Positions 4,034 through 6,964 of a stretch of DNA of 6,964 nt are shown here, one piece after another; within the stretch, counting starts at the first letter, position 1; each line of letters begins with the position of its first letter. A program made the translations under genes and the position numbers. The notes beneath the pieces were generated by a model, which saw only the letters and a program-made list of their open reading frames with translations, had not been told where the DNA came from and searched no databases. The stretch is taken from the NCBI GenBank assembly GCA_902795845.1, contig CADBMU010000015.1, positions 1 to 6,964 on the forward strand. The letters are read 5' to 3'. This stretch comes from an uncultured Erysipelotrichaceae bacterium (lineage in GTDB: Bacteria; Bacillota_I; Bacilli_A; RF39; UBA660).

Positions 4034-6514
4034 ATGGGCATATTTAGAAAATTAATAGACTCAGAGTATAAAGAATTAAAAAGGTTTGAAAAAATTGCAG
4101 AAGAAGTATTTGCTTTAGATGAAGAAATGCAAGCTTTAACAGATGATGAATTAAAAGCAAAAACTACTGAATTTAAAGATATATTAGAAAAAAATGGTGG
4201 AGACTTAGAAGAAATAGTTGTTCCTGCTTTTGCTGTTGTAAGAGAAGCTGCTTATCGTGTAATAGGTGAAAAACCATATTTTGTACAAGTTGTTGGTGGT
4301 CTTGCTATTCATTATGGAAATATAGCTGAAATGAAAACTGGTGAAGGAAAGACTTTAACTGAAACAATGCCAACATATTTAAATGCTTTAACAGGAAAAG
4401 GAGTACATATTATCACTGTTAATGAATTCTTAGCAAAACGTGACTCAGAATGGATGGGTAATATTTTTAGATTCCTTGGATTAACAGTTGGACTTAACTT
4501 AAGAGAAATGAGTCCTAAAGCAAAACAAGAAGCATATAATTGTGATGTTTTATATTCAACTAATAATGAAATAGGATTTGACTATTTAAGAGATAATATG
4601 GTAGCAACAAAAGAAGATCGCGTACAAAGACCTCTTAATTTCTGTATTGTTGATGAAGTTGACTCAATTTTAATAGATGAAGCGCGTACACCATTAATTA
4701 TTTCAGGTGGTCAAGTTAATTCTGCCAATTTATATACTGATGCTAATAGCGCTGTAAAAAAATTAACAAATGAAGAAGATTATACTATTGATGAAAAAAC
4801 TAAAAATGTTTCACTTACTGAAGAGGGAAGTAAAAAAATAGAAAAAATTATGCATATTGCTAATTTATATGATATTAATAATCAATCATTAGTACATCAT
4901 ATTAATAATGCATTAAAAGCAAATTATGGGTTCCATAAAGACGTTGATTATGTTGTAGAAAATGGCGAAGTAATTATTGTTGATCAATTTACTGGACGTT
5001 TAATGCATGGCAGACAATTTAGTGAAGGATTACACCAAGCATTAGAGGCAAAAGAAGGCGTTAAAATTAATGCTGAAACTAAAACAATGGCTACTATAAC
5101 ATTCCAAAATTTATTTAGAATGTACAATAAATTATCTGGTATGACAGGTACTGCTAAAACAGAAGAAGAAGAATTTAGAAACATTTATAATATGTATGTA
5201 ATTTGTATTCCTACAAATAAACCAATTGCAAGAATTGATTATCCAGATTTAGTTTATTCAAATGAAAATGGAAAATATAAAGCAATTGTTAAATTTATTA
5301 AAGAAATTCATTCTAAGGGTCAACCTATATTAGTTGGTACTATCTCTGTTGAAAATAATGAAAAACTATCTAAATTATTAGATAAAGCAGGATTAAAACA
5401 TGAAGTATTAAATGCTAAAAATCATCAAAGAGAAGCTGAAATAATAGCTAAAGCTGGTCAAAAAGGTGCTATTACAATTGCAACTAACATGGCTGGTCGT
5501 GGAACAGATATCAAACTTGGTGAAGGTGTAGTAGAACTTGGTGGTTTATGTGTAATAGGAACTGAAAGACATGAATCTCGTCGTATTGATAACCAATTAC
5601 GTGGTCGTTCTGGTCGTCAAGGTGATGTTGGTATGAGTCAATTCTTTGTTTCATTTGAAGATGACTTAATGAGAAGATTTGGTACTGATAAAATTAAAAA
5701 TATGATTGAATCTCTTGGTATTACAGATGATCAATGTATACGTTCTAAAGCCTTAACTAGAAGTATTGAAACGGCACAAAAGAAAGTTGAAGGAAATAAC
5801 TTCGATATGCGTAAAAATTTACTTGATTATGATAATGTTATGAATCAACAAAGAGATATTATTTATTCAAGAAGAAATGAAATTTTAGATGAAGAAAATA
5901 TTCATGATAGAGTTTTAGAAACATTTAGAGATGCAGTAATTGGTCTTGTTAATGCTCATATTGAACCAGAAGGTTATATTACAGAAAATGATAAAGCCGA
6001 AATAGTTGAATATGTTAATACAAATTACTTAAAGAAAAATAATTTGAAAATTGAAGATGTTATTGAACTTGATGATAATGCTTTAGTAGAACATATTTAT
6101 GAATTATTAATTAAAGATTATAATGAAAAAATTAAAAATGCTCCTAAATTTGATGAATTTGAAAAAGCTATTTCATTAAGAATTATTGATAATTTATGGG
6201 TAGATCATATAACTGCTATGGAACAATTAAAAGAAGCTATTATGTTAAGAGGATATGGGCAAGTTAATCCATTACAAGCTTATACTATTGAAGGTTATGA
6301 ATTATTTGATGAATTAGAAAATAAAATTAATGGAAGTATTGCTCAATTCTTATTAAAAGCTAGTATTGAAGCAACTGGTGAAAGAAAACAAGTTAATAAA
6401 GAAGGAAAAACTAATAGAGATAAAGGAATAACTATTCAATCTAAGAAAATTGGTAGAAATGAATTATGTCCATGTGGCAGTGGTAAAAAATATAAACAAT
6501 GTCATGGCAAATAA
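4034..6514 (+). CDS. secA: Preprotein translocase ATPase SecA
   Basis: An 826-residue motor ATPase that drives unfolded preproteins through the SecYEG channel at the membrane. The first nucleotide-binding domain has Walker A TGEGKT (102-107) and Walker B DEVD (207-210) in VDEVDSILIDEARTPLIISG. The preprotein cross-linking region is followed by IVDQFTGR (to 322) and SGMTGTAKTEEEEFRNIYNM. The second nucleotide-binding domain has NMAGRGTDIKLG (from 485), GTERHESRRIDNQLRG and the arginine-finger region QLRGRSGRQGD (521-531). The scaffold helix holds MRKNLLDYDNVMNQQRD. The C-terminal tail has a zinc-binding SEC-C motif, C812-C814-C823-H824 (CPCGSGKKYKQCH), used to contact SecB or ribosomes and lipids. 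The length is slightly below that of Bacillus SecA, with a shorter linker before the tail. It is intact with no internal stop. It looks like the main housekeeping SecA, not an accessory SecA2. Confidence 0.98.
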   Translation: MGIFRKLIDSEYKELKRFEKIAEEVFALDEEMQALTDDELKAKTTEFKDILEKNGGDLEEIVVPAFAVVREAAYRVIGEKPYFVQVVGGLAIHYGNIAEMKTGEGKTLTETMPTYLNALTGKGVHIITVNEFLAKRDSEWMGNIFRFLGLTVGLNLREMSPKAKQEAYNCDVLYSTNNEIGFDYLRDNMVATKEDRVQRPLNFCIVDEVDSILIDEARTPLIISGGQVNSANLYTDANSAVKKLTNEEDYTIDEKTKNVSLTEEGSKKIEKIMHIANLYDINNQSLVHHINNALKANYGFHKDVDYVVENGEVIIVDQFTGRLMHGRQFSEGLHQALEAKEGVKINAETKTMATITFQNLFRMYNKLSGMTGTAKTEEEEFRNIYNMYVICIPTNKPIARIDYPDLVYSNENGKYKAIVKFIKEIHSKGQPILVGTISVENNEKLSKLLDKAGLKHEVLNAKNHQREAEIIAKAGQKGAITIATNMAGRGTDIKLGEGVVELGGLCVIGTERHESRRIDNQLRGRSGRQGDVGMSQFFVSFEDDLMRRFGTDKIKNMIESLGITDDQCIRSKALTRSIETAQKKVEGNNFDMRKNLLDYDNVMNQQRDIIYSRRNEILDEENIHDRVLETFRDAVIGLVNAHIEPEGYITENDKAEIVEYVNTNYLKKNNLKIEDVIELDDNALVEHIYELLIKDYNEKIKNAPKFDEFEKAISLRIIDNLWVDHITAMEQLKEAIMLRGYGQVNPLQAYTIEGYELFDELENKINGSIAQFLLKASIEATGERKQVNKEGKTNRDKGITIQSKKIGRNELCPCGSGKKYKQCHGK

Positions 6515-6526
6515 TGATTAAAATCG

Positions 6527-6564
6527 GCACAAATCCAAGTAAAATAAGGGTTTGTGCTATTTTT
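6527..6564 (+). terminator. Strong intrinsic terminator after secA
   Basis: GCACAAATCC (6527-6536) pairs with GGGTTTGTGC (6548-6557) over 10 bp with one T-G wobble. The loop is 11 nt and the tail is TATTTTT. It lies 12 bp after the secA stop and isolates secA from the following gene. Confidence 0.9.
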
Positions 6565-6580
6565 ATGCAATACTCAAAAA

Positions 6581-6596
6581 TTGTAAAAAATTACAA
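6581..6596. repeat. 16-bp palindrome TTGTAA-N4-TTACAA
   Basis: TTGTAA (6581-6586) and TTACAA (6591-6596) flank AAAA. The symmetry and the position between a terminator and the next promoter fit a repressor operator. It matches no site I can name, and AT-rich DNA produces such palindromes by chance. Confidence 0.3.
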
Positions 6597-6606
6597 CTTA
6601 AAAATT

Positions 6607-6696
6607 TTAGATAAGCATTAGATAAGTTTTTCATAATTGTGAAAGTGTTTTAAAACCTTATAAAATATGACTAAAATGGTTATAAAATTAGATAAG
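6607..6696 (+). repeat. Short direct repeats upstream of the acetyltransferase gene
   Basis: TTAGATAAG occurs three times, at 6607-6615, 6618-6626 and 6688-6696. The first two are 11 bp apart. The last two extend to the 14-mer TTAGATAAGTTTTT. TTATAAAAT also occurs twice, 22 bp apart (6658-6666 and 6680-6688). The last TTAGATAAG copy ends six bases before the extended -10 of the next gene. The spacing close to whole helical turns suggests a protein-binding region. Confidence 0.45.
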
Positions 6697-6702
6697 TTTT
6701 TA

Positions 6703-6711
6703 TGATATAAT
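6703..6711 (+). promoter_or_regulatory. Extended -10 promoter of the acetyltransferase gene
   Basis: TGATATAAT (6703-6711) is a perfect extended -10. No good -35 is seen at 16-18 bp upstream. The leader would be about 17 nt and contain the ribosome site AAGAGGTGAT (6721-6730). Confidence 0.65.
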
Positions 6712-6733
6712 CAATATAGCAAGAGGTGATTGT

Positions 6734-6964
6734 ATGGAAAAATTTTACTTAGAAATACCTACTATAGAAAGAAAAGAAGAAGCCATAGATTATTTTAATG
6801 AACATATTAAATATCATTCAGATATGAATGGTACTGGAAGTATGGATAGATTTCTAAAAGAATCTACTTATGAACAATGGCTGAAAGAATTAGAAAATAA
6901 GACTAATCAAGAATATATGAATACTATTGGATGGGCACCATCATTAACGTATTTTCTTATAAGA
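6734..6964 (+). CDS. GNAT-family acetyltransferase, N-terminal part
   Basis: The first 77 codons of a gene that runs off the right edge. The start MEKFYLEIPTIERKEEAIDY, the NGTGSMDRFL segment (32-41), the YEQWLKELE helix and APSLTYFLIR (68-77) resemble the N-terminus of predicted GNAT acetyltransferases of the COG3981 type. In these proteins TYFLIR is the first strand of the GNAT fold, and the acetyl-CoA-binding R/Q-x-x-G-x-G/A loop comes later, outside this window. The substrate is unknown; the catalytic part cannot be checked here. ATG at 6734 is set by AAGAGGTGAT three bases upstream. Its own promoter and the secA terminator make it a separate unit. Confidence 0.75.
   Translation, partial: MEKFYLEIPTIERKEEAIDYFNEHIKYHSDMNGTGSMDRFLKESTYEQWLKELENKTNQEYMNTIGWAPSLTYFLIR

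Noticed and set aside
4984..5184. 66-codon - strand ORF
   Set aside because: It is antisense to highly conserved secA sequence and is explained by secA codon constraints.
4034..6514. secA as an accessory SecA2 or divergent copy
   Set aside because: All ATPase motifs, the zinc tail and the hpf neighbour fit the housekeeping SecA; differences such as DQFTGR lie within normal family variation.
1..6964. CRISPR arrays, tRNA or rRNA genes, insertion sequences, toxin-antitoxin or phage genes
   Set aside because: No regularly spaced repeats, no RNA gene signatures, and no transposase or integrase coding sequence were seen.

Overview
The window comes from a very AT-rich, low-GC Firmicute (Bacilli/Erysipelotrichia/RF39-like). 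The evidence is A/T-ending codons, purine-rich Shine-Dalgarno sites (GAGGTG, GGAGGT), near-consensus sigma-A promoters, and the hpf-secA gene pair typical of Firmicutes. Every tryptophan codon I checked is TGG and no gene has an internal TGA, so the standard bacterial code is used rather than the Mycoplasma code.

The left 2.9 kb is a complete but rearranged agr quorum-sensing locus. On the + strand, a consensus promoter (28-56) drives agrA (101-811, LytTR response regulator) and agrC (808-2085, membrane histidine kinase), which overlap by ATGA. On the - strand, converging on them, lie agrB (2865-2260, membrane peptidase) and a 38-codon agrD (2228-2112, pheromone precursor). The two operons share a 13-bp bidirectional terminator hairpin that contains the agrC stop codon and touches the agrD stop. 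AgrD has a Cys-Ile-Val-Trp-Val-Trp core followed by Asp-Glu-Pro. If it is cut where staphylococcal AgrD is cut, the thiolactone ring would have six residues instead of five. The agrBD promoter has a perfect -10, a poor -35 and two direct repeats 20 bp apart just upstream, which is the layout expected of an AgrA-activated autoinduction promoter. The inferred circuit is constitutive receptor and regulator (agrAC) plus self-activated signal production (agrBD).

The 310-bp region 2866-3175 separates agrB from a divergent cold-shock protein gene (3176-3391). It holds the agrBD promoter with its repeats, an AT-rich inverted repeat, the csp promoter and a csp leader of about 110 nt.

The right half is housekeeping: csp, hpf (3439-3972, long-form ribosome hibernation factor) and secA (4034-6514, translocase ATPase). 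Each gene ends at a terminator-like hairpin. For hpf and secA an extended -10 promoter follows the preceding T-run almost directly, so the three genes look like separate compact units. A strong terminator follows secA, then a roughly 170-bp intergenic stretch with short direct repeats. The window ends inside a GNAT-type acetyltransferase gene (from 6734).
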